DNA of 64,000 bases from a bacterium (lineage in GTDB: Bacteria > Planctomycetota > UBA1135 > UBA2386). Below, piece by piece: positions 24,891-33,915 of this stretch. The stretch lies in contig JAUILN010000014.1 in NCBI GenBank assembly GCA_030432695.1, forward strand, positions 1 to 64,000. The letters run 5' to 3'. The notes beneath the pieces were generated by a model. That model was given only the letters and a program-made list of their open reading frames with translations, was not told where the DNA came from and did no database searches. How positions within the stretch are numbered: the first letter of the stretch is position 1; every line of letters starts with the position of its first letter. The position numbers were made by a program, and so were the translations under genes.

Positions 24891-26624
24891 ATGTCCAAGA
24901 AGTCGTCGTTCTTCTCGTTCGTCACCTTCCTGATCGCCGTCGCCGCGTTGGTGGTCGGGGTCCTGGCCTACGTCGAGAGCTGGATGAACCAGCCGCTCGA
25001 CGAGGCCGCGGCGGCGGCGCCCGTCGAGATCGGCGACGTCGCCGGCGTCCCGGCGCAGGCGGGCGACGTGGTGCTCGATCTCACGTCTCGCGACGAGGGC
25101 GGCAACACCCAGGTCCTGTGGCACTGCGGCAAGCTGCTGCTCGGCGAACGTCATGACTACTCCGGCGCCTGGACGCGGCTGACCGGCGCGCTGCTCTACT
25201 CGCCCGGCACTGCGACTCTGCGAGCCGGCGAGCTGCACGTGGCGGTCGGCGCGATGCGCGGCCACGGCGAGCACCCGGCGCCGAACGCGCTGATCAACAC
25301 CGTCCGGGAGAACCGCTGGTTTCTCGAGGCGGACCATCCCACGGCGGTGTTCCGGGCGAGCGAGATGGTGCGCCGGAAGGCCGGGGAGGACAGCGACTTC
25401 GCCGGCGCGGTCGAGGGCTGGACGCATCGGTTGGTCGGCACGCTCCAGCTCAACGGCAAGGAGCGCGCGCTGAGCGCTCCGGCGCGGGTCGCGGTCGCGG
25501 AGTCGGGCGTCGAGATCGACGCGCGGTTCCCGGTGTCGCGCAAGGAGTTCGAGATCGCGGCCCGGCAGGGCTACGAGCCGCCGGCCGAGGTCGACGACGA
25601 GGTGGTGGTCGAGGTGCGGATCCGTGCCGGGCGTGATCCGCTGAGCGTGGTCGCCGAACTGAACGCCGAACTGGTGGAGCTGCAGAAGGAGGTCGGCCTG
25701 CTGCGTCAGGCCGCTGGGGACACCGGCGCGCGGCTCGACCGTTTCGAGGCGGGCGGCGACGAGCTGCGTCGCGAGATCGCCCGGCTGGAGGGCGAGCTCG
25801 CGGCGGTGAAGGCCAGCGGTGCTGCGGTCGCGGGTTCTGGCGAGCAGCCAGCACTCCCCGCGCGCTTCACCGACTTCGTCGACTACCGGAACCGCAAGGG
25901 CGACGACCGCTACGCCGACCTCGGCTACGAGCCGACCTTCGAGATGGTGTTGGTGCCCGGCGACCCGGCGCAGGGGATCGACCCGTTCTACGTGCAGGCA
26001 ACCGAGGTGACCTGGGAGATGTTCAGGGCGTGGTCGTACTGCGAAGACATCGTCGACGAGCCGCACTCGGCCGAGATGCGGTCGTCGCTGCTGCGGCCGA
26101 GCCCTTGCTACGACGATGCGTCACGCGGCCACGGCTTCGAGGGGCGCGCGGCGCTGGGTATCTCGCGGCGCAATGCGTTGGCCTTCTGTCGGTTCGTGAG
26201 CGAGCGCACCGGACGGCCCTACCGGCTGATGACCGATGCCGAGTGGCATTACCTCGCCGAGGCGGGTGGCGGTCTACCCGACGATCCGACCACGGTCGGT
26301 TGGTTCGCGGAGAACAACGAGGGCGACGACTTCGGCGATCCGATCTCGATGCCGGTCGCGCAGAAGCCGGCCAATGCGCTCGGGCTCTACGACTTCTGGG
26401 GCAACGTGGCCGAGTGGGTGATGGCCGACGAGGAGTTCATCCGCGGCGGGTCGTACCTCACCTCGGCGTCGGAGCTGGATTTCGAGTGGCGCGAGGACGC
26501 CAGCCAGGACATCTGGAACGAGACCTACCCGAACACGCCGAAGAGCCTGTGGTGGTACCGCGACCGCTTCGACATGGGCTTCCGGCTGGTCTGCGATCCG
26601 GTGAACATCCCGAGCGGGGACTGA
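24891..26624 (+). CDS. Membrane-anchored YceI-like, coiled-coil and FGE-like fusion protein
   Basis: 577 residues. An uncleaved N-terminal membrane anchor (about 9-29) is followed by a YceI-like lipocalin domain (about 85-245; INTVRENRWFLEADHPTAVF, VGTLQLNGKERALSAPARV), a coiled coil (about 250-308; LNAELVELQKEVGLLRQ) and an FGE/SUMF1-like domain (about 350-577; LVPGDPAQG, YVQATEVTWEMF, YDFWGNVAEWV, FIRGGSYLT). YceI domains bind polyisoprenoid lipids in the periplasm. The FGE domain has no Cys after GGS, so it should not make formylglycine. The fusion is unusual. The downstream ApbE gene begins five bases after the stop, implying a shared transcript and periplasmic process. Confidence 0.85.
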   Translation: MSKKSSFFSFVTFLIAVAALVVGVLAYVESWMNQPLDEAAAAAPVEIGDVAGVPAQAGDVVLDLTSRDEGGNTQVLWHCGKLLLGERHDYSGAWTRLTGALLYSPGTATLRAGELHVAVGAMRGHGEHPAPNALINTVRENRWFLEADHPTAVFRASEMVRRKAGEDSDFAGAVEGWTHRLVGTLQLNGKERALSAPARVAVAESGVEIDARFPVSRKEFEIAARQGYEPPAEVDDEVVVEVRIRAGRDPLSVVAELNAELVELQKEVGLLRQAAGDTGARLDRFEAGGDELRREIARLEGELAAVKASGAAVAGSGEQPALPARFTDFVDYRNRKGDDRYADLGYEPTFEMVLVPGDPAQGIDPFYVQATEVTWEMFRAWSYCEDIVDEPHSAEMRSSLLRPSPCYDDASRGHGFEGRAALGISRRNALAFCRFVSERTGRPYRLMTDAEWHYLAEAGGGLPDDPTTVGWFAENNEGDDFGDPISMPVAQKPANALGLYDFWGNVAEWVMADEEFIRGGSYLTSASELDFEWREDASQDIWNETYPNTPKSLWWYRDRFDMGFRLVCDPVNIPSGD

Positions 26625-26629
26625 GCGGG

Positions 26630-27610
26630 ATGCGTGGGAAGGCCGCGCTGGCGGTGTGGGCGCTGCTCCTCGGCTGTCGAGGGGATGTGGTCGTCGCGCC
26701 GCCACCCGAGCTGCTGCGCTGCCACTACGAAGACGTGCAGTTCGGCAACGTGCCGGTCGAGCTGACCTTCTACGCGGCAGATCGGGTCGCCGCCGACCGT
26801 GCTGCTGCCGCGGCCTTCGCGCGGATCGCCGAGCTGTCGGCGATGATGAGCGACTACGCGCTCGACCCGCCGAGCCCGTTGAACCGGATCGCTGCACTGG
26901 CGCCGGCGCCGGTCGAGGTGCCGCCCCAGCTGTTCGCGGCGTTGGAGCTGGGCGTCGCGGCGCATGCGTTGACCGACGGCGCCTTCGACATCACCGCCAA
27001 GCCGTTCGTGCAGCTCTGGCGGGTGTCGCGGCGGGTTGGCGAACTGCCGCCGGCCGAGCGGCTCGCGCGCGCCCGGAAGTTCGTGGGGATCGCGGGCCTC
27101 GAGCTCGATCCCGAGGCGGGGACTGCGCGGTTGGCCCGGCAGGGCATGTGGCTCGACCTCGGGGGAGTGGCCAAGGGTCTCGTGGGAGACGAGGTCGTCG
27201 CCCTGCTTCGCGCCCGCGGGTTTCCCCGATGCCGCTACCACGCCGGGGGCGACATGGTCTTCGGCGATCCGCCGCCGGGTGAGGAGGGTTGGCTGGTCGA
27301 GGTGCCCGACCTGCGGGTCTCCGGCCCCGATGGCGCTCCGAAGTCGTTGTCGTTCCACATCGCGAGCGGCGCGGCCTCGGTGTCGGGCGACGTCTACCGC
27401 TTCGTCGAGATCGACGGCGTGCGCTACTCGCACGTGATCGACCCGCGCACGGGGTTGGGAGTCACGGACCACCGCATCGCCTGCGTCCGGGGCCGCCGCG
27501 GCGCCGACACCGACCCGCTGGCCACCGCCGGCCTGGTGATGGCCGAGGACGGCTGGCGCGCGGCGCTGCGGCGGGGCGGCTGCGAGGGTCATCTCGCCAC
27601 CCGCCGCTGA
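26630..27610 (+). CDS. apbE: FAD:protein FMN transferase, lipoprotein
   Basis: 326 residues. The N-terminus ALLLGC (Cys16) is a lipobox, as in other ApbE proteins anchored in the periplasm. Family motifs are present in order: MMSDYALDPPSPLNRI, FDITAKPFVQLW, WLDLGGVAKGLVGDEV, HAGGDM (flavin binding), SVSGDVYRFVEIDG and YSHVIDPRTG. ApbE transfers FMN from FAD to a Thr/Ser of exported flavoproteins such as NqrB/C, RnfD/G or urocanate-reductase-like proteins. No obvious target with the flavinylation motif was recognised in this window. It is coupled (five-base gap) to the YceI-FGE gene. A repeat doublet starts two bases after its stop. Confidence 0.95.
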   Translation: MRGKAALAVWALLLGCRGDVVVAPPPELLRCHYEDVQFGNVPVELTFYAADRVAADRAAAAAFARIAELSAMMSDYALDPPSPLNRIAALAPAPVEVPPQLFAALELGVAAHALTDGAFDITAKPFVQLWRVSRRVGELPPAERLARARKFVGIAGLELDPEAGTARLARQGMWLDLGGVAKGLVGDEVVALLRARGFPRCRYHAGGDMVFGDPPPGEEGWLVEVPDLRVSGPDGAPKSLSFHIASGAASVSGDVYRFVEIDGVRYSHVIDPRTGLGVTDHRIACVRGRRGADTDPLATAGLVMAEDGWRAALRRGGCEGHLATRR

Positions 27611-27612
27611 AG

Positions 27613-27701
27613 TCTGTCGTAGTTGGTGCCAGGCACCACCCGCGACAGATTCTGCGCCGCAAAGTCTGTCGTAGTCCGTGCCTGGCACCAACTACGACAG
27701 A
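27613..27701. repeat. Palindromic repeat doublet 3
   Basis: Two 37-bp units, 27613-27649 and 27665-27701, with a 15-bp spacer ending CGCAAAG as in doublet 1. The left unit keeps arm TCTGTCGTAGTTGGTGCC with a diverged right arm (CACCCGCGACAGA); the right unit is diverged on its left arm (TAGTCCGTGCC). As in the other doublets, outer arms are conserved better than inner arms. It separates two genes on the same strand. Confidence 0.9.
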
Positions 27702-27760
27702 TCTGTTGGGGGGAGGGGGCAGAGCGTTGACGGTCCGGCGGCGTCGGAGACGATTCTGGG

Positions 27761-29149
27761 ATGACCGGTCCTTCTCGCCCTTCCTCCACCCGCCGCGAAT
27801 TCATGGCCGACACCGGCCGCTTCACCGCGGCTTCGGCGCTCGCCGCCGGCGCGATCCCCAACCTGCGCATCTCCGGCCGCGACACCATCAAGGTCGCGCT
27901 GGTGGGATGCGGTGGCCGCGGCACCGGTGCTGCGGTGAACGCCCTTTCGGTTCCCGACAAGGACATCCAGCTCGTCGCGGTCGCCGACGTGTTCGAGGGC
28001 AAGCCGGCGCGGACCGCGACCGACCTCGGCCGGCGCTTCGGCGACAAGGTCGACGTGCCCGCCGAGCGCCAGTTCGTCGGCTTCGACGGCTACCGCAAGG
28101 CGATGGACTGCCTGCGCCCCGGCGACGTCATCATCCTCGCCACGCCGCCGGCGTTCCGCTGGGTGCACTACACCTACGCGATCGAGAAGGGCCTCAACGT
28201 CTTCATGGAGAAGCCGGTCACGATCGACGGGCCGACCTGCAAGAAGATGCTGTCGCTCAACGAGAAGGCCAAGGCCAAGAACCTGAAGGTCGGCGTCGGC
28301 CTGATGTCGCGGCACAACGTCGGCATGCAGGAGCTGAAGCGGCGCATCGACGACGGCGAGATCGGCGACATCACGTTCATGCGTGGCTACCGCATGCACG
28401 GCCCCGCCGCGTTCTTCCGCTCGGTGCAGAAGCCGGACGGCATCTCGGATCTGATGTACCAGATCCAGCGCTTCCACAGCTTCCTGTGGGCCAGCGGCGG
28501 CAACTTCAGCGACTTCAACATCCACATCATCGACCACCTGTGCTGGATGAAGGGCAAGTACCCGGTGATGGCGATGGGCAACGGTGGTCGCCACTACCGC
28601 GAGGGCAACGAGGGCCGCTACATCGACCAGAACTTCGACAGCTACTCGGTCGAGTACACCTTCGACGACGGCACCAAGCTGTTCTTCGACGGCCGTTGCA
28701 TGACCGGCGCCGACGAGCAGTACCAGTCGTTCGCGCACGGCACCAAGGGCATGGCGATCGTCTCCAAGCAGGGTGACTGCGGCCTGCCGTCGGGCACCTT
28801 CAGCAGCCACAACGTCGGCAAGGAGAACCTGATCTGGCGCTCCGACGTGCCGCGCGAGCTGGTGAACCCCTACCAGAACGAGTGGAACGTGCTGATCGAC
28901 CGGATCGTCAACGACGTGCCGCACAACGAGGTCGAGTCGGGCGTGAACACCAGCCTCGTGACCTCGATGGGTCGCATGTCGGCGCACACCGGCCAGCCGG
29001 TGACCTACGAGCAGATCCTCAACGGCGACCACGAGTTCGCGCCGGGCGTCGATGGCATGACCTACGACTCGCCCGCGCCGCTGCAGGTCGACGAGACCGG
29101 CTACTACCCGGTGCCGATGCCTGGGCAGAAGCAGATGCGGGAGTACTGA
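27761..29149 (+). CDS. Gfo/Idh/MocA-family oxidoreductase, exported
   Basis: 462 residues. N-terminal STRREFMADTGRFTAASALA resembles a Tat signal (RRxF). The Rossmann motif VALVGCGGRGTGA, ILATPPAFRWVHY, VFMEKPV (family Lys) and FNIHIIDHLCWMKG follow. Compared with the gene at 23554 it carries a longer C-terminal domain, but both end in nearly the same way (VPMPGQ). Likely a periplasmic NAD(P)-dependent sugar oxidoreductase; such paralogs are numerous in planctomycetes. It stands 60 bp after repeat doublet 3 and 69 bp before the sigma-factor fusion gene. Confidence 0.94.
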   Translation: MTGPSRPSSTRREFMADTGRFTAASALAAGAIPNLRISGRDTIKVALVGCGGRGTGAAVNALSVPDKDIQLVAVADVFEGKPARTATDLGRRFGDKVDVPAERQFVGFDGYRKAMDCLRPGDVIILATPPAFRWVHYTYAIEKGLNVFMEKPVTIDGPTCKKMLSLNEKAKAKNLKVGVGLMSRHNVGMQELKRRIDDGEIGDITFMRGYRMHGPAAFFRSVQKPDGISDLMYQIQRFHSFLWASGGNFSDFNIHIIDHLCWMKGKYPVMAMGNGGRHYREGNEGRYIDQNFDSYSVEYTFDDGTKLFFDGRCMTGADEQYQSFAHGTKGMAIVSKQGDCGLPSGTFSSHNVGKENLIWRSDVPRELVNPYQNEWNVLIDRIVNDVPHNEVESGVNTSLVTSMGRMSAHTGQPVTYEQILNGDHEFAPGVDGMTYDSPAPLQVDETGYYPVPMPGQKQMREY

Positions 29150-29218
29150 CCGCAGGCCGGGGCGCAGAAACCTGCGTCCCGGTGCAACGCCGGAGCCGTC
29201 GCGCGGCAACCTGGGTGC

Positions 29219-32200
29219 GTGACGCCCAGCGCGCAGAACCCCGGTGACCGCGACGTCGACCGCGCCTTCGCGCGGTTCGTCGAGCGGCGCGAGCCCGACG
29301 CGCTCGCCGAGGTCTTCGACCGCACCGCGCACCGCCTGACGCTGGTCGCCGCGCGGCTGGTGGGTGGCGACGCCCACGTCGCCGAAGACGTGGTCCAGGC
29401 GACCTTCCTGGAGGCGATCCGCAGTGCCGACCGGTTCCGGCCGGGTGCCGCGGTGATGCCCTGGCTGCTGGGGATCCTCACCCATCAGGCGGCGCGGGTT
29501 CGGCGTCGGCGCACGGTGGCGCCGAGCGATCCCGCGGCCCCCGAGTTGGTCTCGGTGCCGTCGGACGACCCCGAGCCCGGCGCGCTCGCCGCCGACCGCG
29601 ACCTCGCCGAGCGGATCGAAGCCGCGGTCCGCAGTCTCGACGCGCCCTACCGCGAAGTACTGGCCCTGCGCCTGCTGCACGGCCTGCGACCCACCGACAT
29701 CGCCACCGCCCTCGACCGCCCGCTCGGCACCGTCCGCGCGCAGTTGCACCGTGGCCTCGAGCGACTGCGCCGCGCGCTGCCGGCCGGGATCGCCGGTGTG
29801 GTCCTCACTGCATTCGGCGGAGATGCGTTGGCCCAGGTGCGCGCAACGGTGCTGCGCGAAGCCGGGCGCTTGGCCGGACCTGCTGCTGCCGGCGTGGGCG
29901 CAGCGACCCTGTTCTCCCTCGGAGCGCTGATGACTGCCAAGACGCTGTCCCTGTTCCTCGCCGCTGGCGCGGCGGGGGTCGTCGCACTGGTCCTGCTCTG
30001 GCCTGGTGGGGATCCGGTTCCGGCAGCTCCACTCGTCGAAGGGGGTGGTGCGTCGGGAAGCGTTCGCAGCGCCGGGCTGCCGATCGATGAGGAGGACCGA
30101 AGCACCACGACGCGGACTGTGGTCGAAACGGCGGGCGAAAGGTCCGCGCGCCTCGTGCCGGGAGACGTCCGCTTCCACGGTCGAGTGGTCGCGCGTGAGA
30201 ATGGTGCACCGATCCCCGGCGCCGAGATCCGCGTGACGGCCTACGCCCTGGGGCGGAACCGCGTCGAGGACCACTGGTCCGCGCCCGAGCCGGTCCTCAG
30301 TGACGCCGAGGGACGCTTCCTCCTCGACGTCGCCAATCCGGACGAGGTCGCGTTGGAGGTCTGGGTGAGCGCGGAGGGTCGCGTGACGATGGGAGGTGGG
30401 CACAGTGACCTGCGCAGCGACGTCGAAGTGGACCTGGGCGAGCTGCCTTTGGCGCCGGCTGCCGAGGTCGTGCTCCGTCTCGTCGCTGCCGAAGGTCGGG
30501 GCCTTGCGGGTTACGAGGTGTGGGCCGTGGCCGAAGACTACGGCGAGCGGCGCGGTGTCCTGGGCATGTCCGACCAGATCGGCTGGTCGCAAGGCGCGGT
30601 CACGGATGCTTCGGGTCGGCTTGCGCCGGCGACGCAGGCTGTCGGGTCCTACCGCCTGACCGAGGTCTTCAGCCCTGAGTCAGGCGTGCCGCTGCCGACG
30701 TCCGCGACGCCACGTGCATTCGAGGTCCGTGCGAGCGAGCAGGTCCAGACGATCACCATCACGCTCCCGGCGGCGGATCCAGCGACGAGCATCTTCGGCA
30801 GGGTCGTGACCGCGGCAGGTGAACCGGTAGGCGGGCTCGAGGTGGGCTTCCATCTTCCGGAGGGCGGCTACCATCCGCGGTGGTCCCACGCCGACGGTCG
30901 ACTCGAGGCGCGAGGATTGCCCGCGGACGTCCCGCTGCGCATCGACGTGATCGACCGGGAGGCCTGGACGGTGGTGCGGCCCACGGAACCAGTGCGTGCC
31001 GGCGGCGGAGATCTGGAGATCGTGGTCGACCCCGTGCCGGCCCGGAGGGTCGGGCTCCATCTGCGCGAAGCGGATGGCGGGGTCGTGGACGCCGAGCTGG
31101 TCATGGTGCAGCGCCATTACGAGGGCCAGGTGCCGGGCGAGTCCTGGTGGGGCGGCGTGGATCCCTTCGACGGCGAGCATTGGCACAGGCGCAGCGAAGC
31201 GGGTGTCTGGGAGCTTGCCCTTCACGACGGGCTCCATCGGGTCGTTGCCGTTCGCAGAGACGACCCACTCCATCCGACCGTGATGTGCGAACTGGAGGTC
31301 CATGCCGACGCTTCGGTGGATTGGGTATTGCCGGAGCTGCGCGACTGGAGCGTCCGGATCGTCGGGACGGATGCGCGGCCGGTCCCCGGCATGCGGGTCG
31401 CGCTGCGCACTTCGGTCGACCCGCGGGCCCGCGGCACCTTGTTCCGGTTGCCCGTCGGACCCGAGCCTGATCGATCCACGTCCCGCATCGAGCGAAGCCG
31501 CGGAGTGACGGGCCGGGATGGTGAATGGACTTTCCGGACTTCTTCCGATCTCGGCGACTCAGTCCTTGCCGTGTCGGGTCCGGGCATCATCGGACGGGTC
31601 GTGGAATGCCCGCGGCTTCCCGAGGGCGGGGTCTTGGAGATCCGCGTGGCGGGTGCGGGCATCGTGCGCGGCCGGGTCGAGCCACTGGAGATCCTCGAGC
31701 GTCTCGCCGAGCCAGACCGGGACCTCGCGATGCGCAGGCAGCTGCTGCGCGACATCAGCGAGGTCCTTGCCGTGGTGGCTCTCACGTCGATGGACGGTGA
31801 CGAGACCATTCGTTGCGATGTCGATGGCGAGGGGCGAGTGTCCTTCGAGTCGGTCCCTCCTGGCGCCTGGACCGCCATGCTTCATGGACTGCACGGTTTC
31901 GCACCGCAGCCGGCCGAGGGCGGGCCGATCCGGGTTGCCGAGGGGGAGACCGCCGAAGTTCGCTTCGATCTGAACGAGCTTCGACCAGGACGCGCGCGAG
32001 TCCGCATCGAGCCGCATCCGGGAATGAGTGGGCCTGCCGACCTGCTGCTGTCGGGAACCGCGCAGCTCGTCCACCGCGGCGCACCGACCGATGGGTCCTG
32101 GTTCGAGATCGCTCCGCTCGCTCCCGGCCACTACTCCGCCGAGCTGAACTGGAGTGGGCGGGTCGCTGACCGTTGGCGCTCGGTGACGTTCCGGGTGGCA

Positions 32201-32539
32201 CCGCTGCCGCCGGTCGTGCCAAGCCAGTCCAGTGACTGGATCGTTCGCCCCGAAGCGGAAGGGGGAGTCCGGCTCCTCGTCGTCGACGCCGATGGTGACC
32301 CGGTCGCGAACCGAGGGGTGTGCTGCTTCGATCCGTCCCTTCGGTCGCCGCGGCGTTGGTTCCGCGGAACGACCGACTCCGAAGGGCGTCTCGAACTCGA
32401 TCCGGCGCCCGCGCTTCGGTTCGGGTTGAGGATTGCCCGCAGTGCCGGAGAGAACCCGGCGGAGGCTCCGACTGCGGCGACGGTCGATGTCGACCCGAGC
32501 GCCCGCTGGACCGAGCGGCGGATCGTGCTCCCCGACTGA
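29219..32539 (+). CDS. ECF sigma factor fused to a membrane segment and large exported beta-domain region
   Basis: 1106 residues from GTG 29219. Residues about 14-98 match sigma region 2 (VDRAFARFVERREPDALAEV, GDAHVAEDVVQATFLEA, PWLLGILTHQAARVRRRR) and about 138-187 region 4 (LDAPYREVLALRLLHGLRP, then TDIATALDRPLGTVRAQLHR, the helix-turn-helix). A hydrophobic segment (about 243-262, LSLFLAAGAAGVVALVLL) follows, then some 840 residues of repeated beta-sandwich-like domains of carboxypeptidase-regulatory type (FHGRVVARENGAPIPGAEIR, IFGRVVTAAGEPVGGLEVGF, LVVDADGDPVANRGV). If the segment spans the membrane, the sigma moiety is tethered inside and the sensor is outside, so a signal or proteolysis may release it. 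The frame is open throughout. Confidence 0.88.
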   Translation: MTPSAQNPGDRDVDRAFARFVERREPDALAEVFDRTAHRLTLVAARLVGGDAHVAEDVVQATFLEAIRSADRFRPGAAVMPWLLGILTHQAARVRRRRTVAPSDPAAPELVSVPSDDPEPGALAADRDLAERIEAAVRSLDAPYREVLALRLLHGLRPTDIATALDRPLGTVRAQLHRGLERLRRALPAGIAGVVLTAFGGDALAQVRATVLREAGRLAGPAAAGVGAATLFSLGALMTAKTLSLFLAAGAAGVVALVLLWPGGDPVPAAPLVEGGGASGSVRSAGLPIDEEDRSTTTRTVVETAGERSARLVPGDVRFHGRVVARENGAPIPGAEIRVTAYALGRNRVEDHWSAPEPVLSDAEGRFLLDVANPDEVALEVWVSAEGRVTMGGGHSDLRSDVEVDLGELPLAPAAEVVLRLVAAEGRGLAGYEVWAVAEDYGERRGVLGMSDQIGWSQGAVTDASGRLAPATQAVGSYRLTEVFSPESGVPLPTSATPRAFEVRASEQVQTITITLPAADPATSIFGRVVTAAGEPVGGLEVGFHLPEGGYHPRWSHADGRLEARGLPADVPLRIDVIDREAWTVVRPTEPVRAGGGDLEIVVDPVPARRVGLHLREADGGVVDAELVMVQRHYEGQVPGESWWGGVDPFDGEHWHRRSEAGVWELALHDGLHRVVAVRRDDPLHPTVMCELEVHADASVDWVLPELRDWSVRIVGTDARPVPGMRVALRTSVDPRARGTLFRLPVGPEPDRSTSRIERSRGVTGRDGEWTFRTSSDLGDSVLAVSGPGIIGRVVECPRLPEGGVLEIRVAGAGIVRGRVEPLEILERLAEPDRDLAMRRQLLRDISEVLAVVALTSMDGDETIRCDVDGEGRVSFESVPPGAWTAMLHGLHGFAPQPAEGGPIRVAEGETAEVRFDLNELRPGRARVRIEPHPGMSGPADLLLSGTAQLVHRGAPTDGSWFEIAPLAPGHYSAELNWSGRVADRWRSVTFRVAPLPPVVPSQSSDWIVRPEAEGGVRLLVVDADGDPVANRGVCCFDPSLRSPRRWFRGTTDSEGRLELDPAPALRFGLRIARSAGENPAEAPTAATVDVDPSARWTERRIVLPD

Positions 32540-32548
32540 ACCCGGCGC

Positions 32549-33727
32549 TCAGTTGCCGAAGACCGCGAGCACCACGTCGGAGAACGACGCCGTGCCGGCG
32601 ACCAGGTCGAGCGTCGCGCCCTGGAAGTTCAACTGCCCGCAGGCCAGGGTCGGCATGTTCGGGATCGCCAGCGGGATCGTGCGCGAGGCGCCGGCCGCGT
32701 CGAGGACGCCGACGCCGAAGGAGTCGGTGCTCGCGACGTAGCTGGTGCACGTCGGGAAACCGATCGGACCGAGGTCGAGGCGGCGGATCGGGCCGCCGCC
32801 GAACAGCATGATCGCGAACGCGTTGGGCGGACCGGCCTGGAGCTGCAGCGTGAAGCCCGGGCCGCCGAGCATCGCGTTACCGGTCACGGTGAGGTCCAGC
32901 GTGCTGTTGCTGCAGCCGACGCCGAACTCGCCGAGGCTGGCGCGGCAGCTCTGCGGCAGGGTGTTCGACATCAATGCCTGTACGTCCGCTGCAGAGAGGA
33001 TGAAGCGGAAGATGTGGACCTCGTCGACCGTGCCGTTCATGTGCGCGACCACGTTGCTGCGCAGCACCGCACCGATCGAGATCGTGTCCACGTTGAACTC
33101 GCCGAAGTTGGCGGTCTGCGTACCGTTGGTGTTGTTCCGGTAGTCGAACGATCCGGCGTCGAGGACGCCGTCGACGTAGAGCGCGGCATCGCCGGCGTTG
33201 TCGACGTAGACCACGTGGTGCCACTGGTCGTCGAACACGGGCGTCACGGAATAGGCTTCCTGCACGATGGCCACCGGCTGGCTGCTGCGGATGTAGACCT
33301 GCAGCTTGTCGGTCGTGCCGTTGGAGGTTCGTCCCGAACCGAGGGTGAACAGGCCGCCACCATTGGTGCCGAGCAGGCCTTCGCCTTCCGAATAGACCCG
33401 GTCGTCGTCCTGCGGCGGAGCCTTGACCCAGAACGACACCGAGAACGGCGCGCCGTCGCCCTGGTAGATCGGCAGACCGGTGCTGCCGGTGAGGTCGACG
33501 TAGTCGTCGATGCCGTCGAACTGCAGGCCATTGGCGAACTGGCCGGGCACCCAGCTGCCCGATACGCCGTAGCCGTTCAACGTGCCGTTGTTGCCGAACG
33601 GGCCGCTGTCCGTGGCGACCAGGCCGGTGGTCTCGTCGAGGCGCCAGATGCCGACGATGGGCGTCTGGGCGCCCAGCAACGACGCGAAGGTGAGGGCCGA
33701 CGAGAGCAGGGGCAGGCAGGTCTTCAT
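32549..33727 (-). CDS. Secreted LamG-domain protein
   Basis: 392 residues. The start at 33727 has GGAG seven bases upstream and a signal peptide (MKTCLPLLSSALTFASLLGAQ). Residues about 24-225 form a LamG/concanavalin-like jelly roll (GIWRLDETTGLVATDSGPFG, QFDGIDDYVDL, FSVSFWVKA, DQWHHVVYVDNAGDAALYVDG, GTVDEVHIF). Such domains bind carbohydrate or serve as adhesion modules. The last 135 residues begin GVGCSNSTLDL and contain IPNMPTLACGQLNFQ, matching the C-terminal module on other secreted proteins here. It converges with the sigma-factor gene, nine bases apart. Confidence 0.9.
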   Translation of the reverse strand: MKTCLPLLSSALTFASLLGAQTPIVGIWRLDETTGLVATDSGPFGNNGTLNGYGVSGSWVPGQFANGLQFDGIDDYVDLTGSTGLPIYQGDGAPFSVSFWVKAPPQDDDRVYSEGEGLLGTNGGGLFTLGSGRTSNGTTDKLQVYIRSSQPVAIVQEAYSVTPVFDDQWHHVVYVDNAGDAALYVDGVLDAGSFDYRNNTNGTQTANFGEFNVDTISIGAVLRSNVVAHMNGTVDEVHIFRFILSAADVQALMSNTLPQSCRASLGEFGVGCSNSTLDLTVTGNAMLGGPGFTLQLQAGPPNAFAIMLFGGGPIRRLDLGPIGFPTCTSYVASTDSFGVGVLDAAGASRTIPLAIPNMPTLACGQLNFQGATLDLVAGTASFSDVVLAVFGN

Positions 33728-33915
33728 CGTGGAGCTCCAGGGTTTGGGGTGGGCGGAGCCTACGCATTCCCGAGCGATGCGGGTCCACGAGGATGGCTGA
33801 TGGGAGGAATCTCCGGTCGCCGGGATGGCCGAGGTCGCGACCGAGCGAAGGCTCGCGGTCGGCGGTCGGGCCGCGTATGCCTGGACCCTCTCCCCTCCCG
33901 ACCCGGAAGCCCTCG

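Noticed and set aside
27692..30592. 966-residue antisense frame across the Gfo/Idh/MocA and sigma-factor genes
   Set aside because: Overlaps two well-supported genes and shows no recognisable domain.
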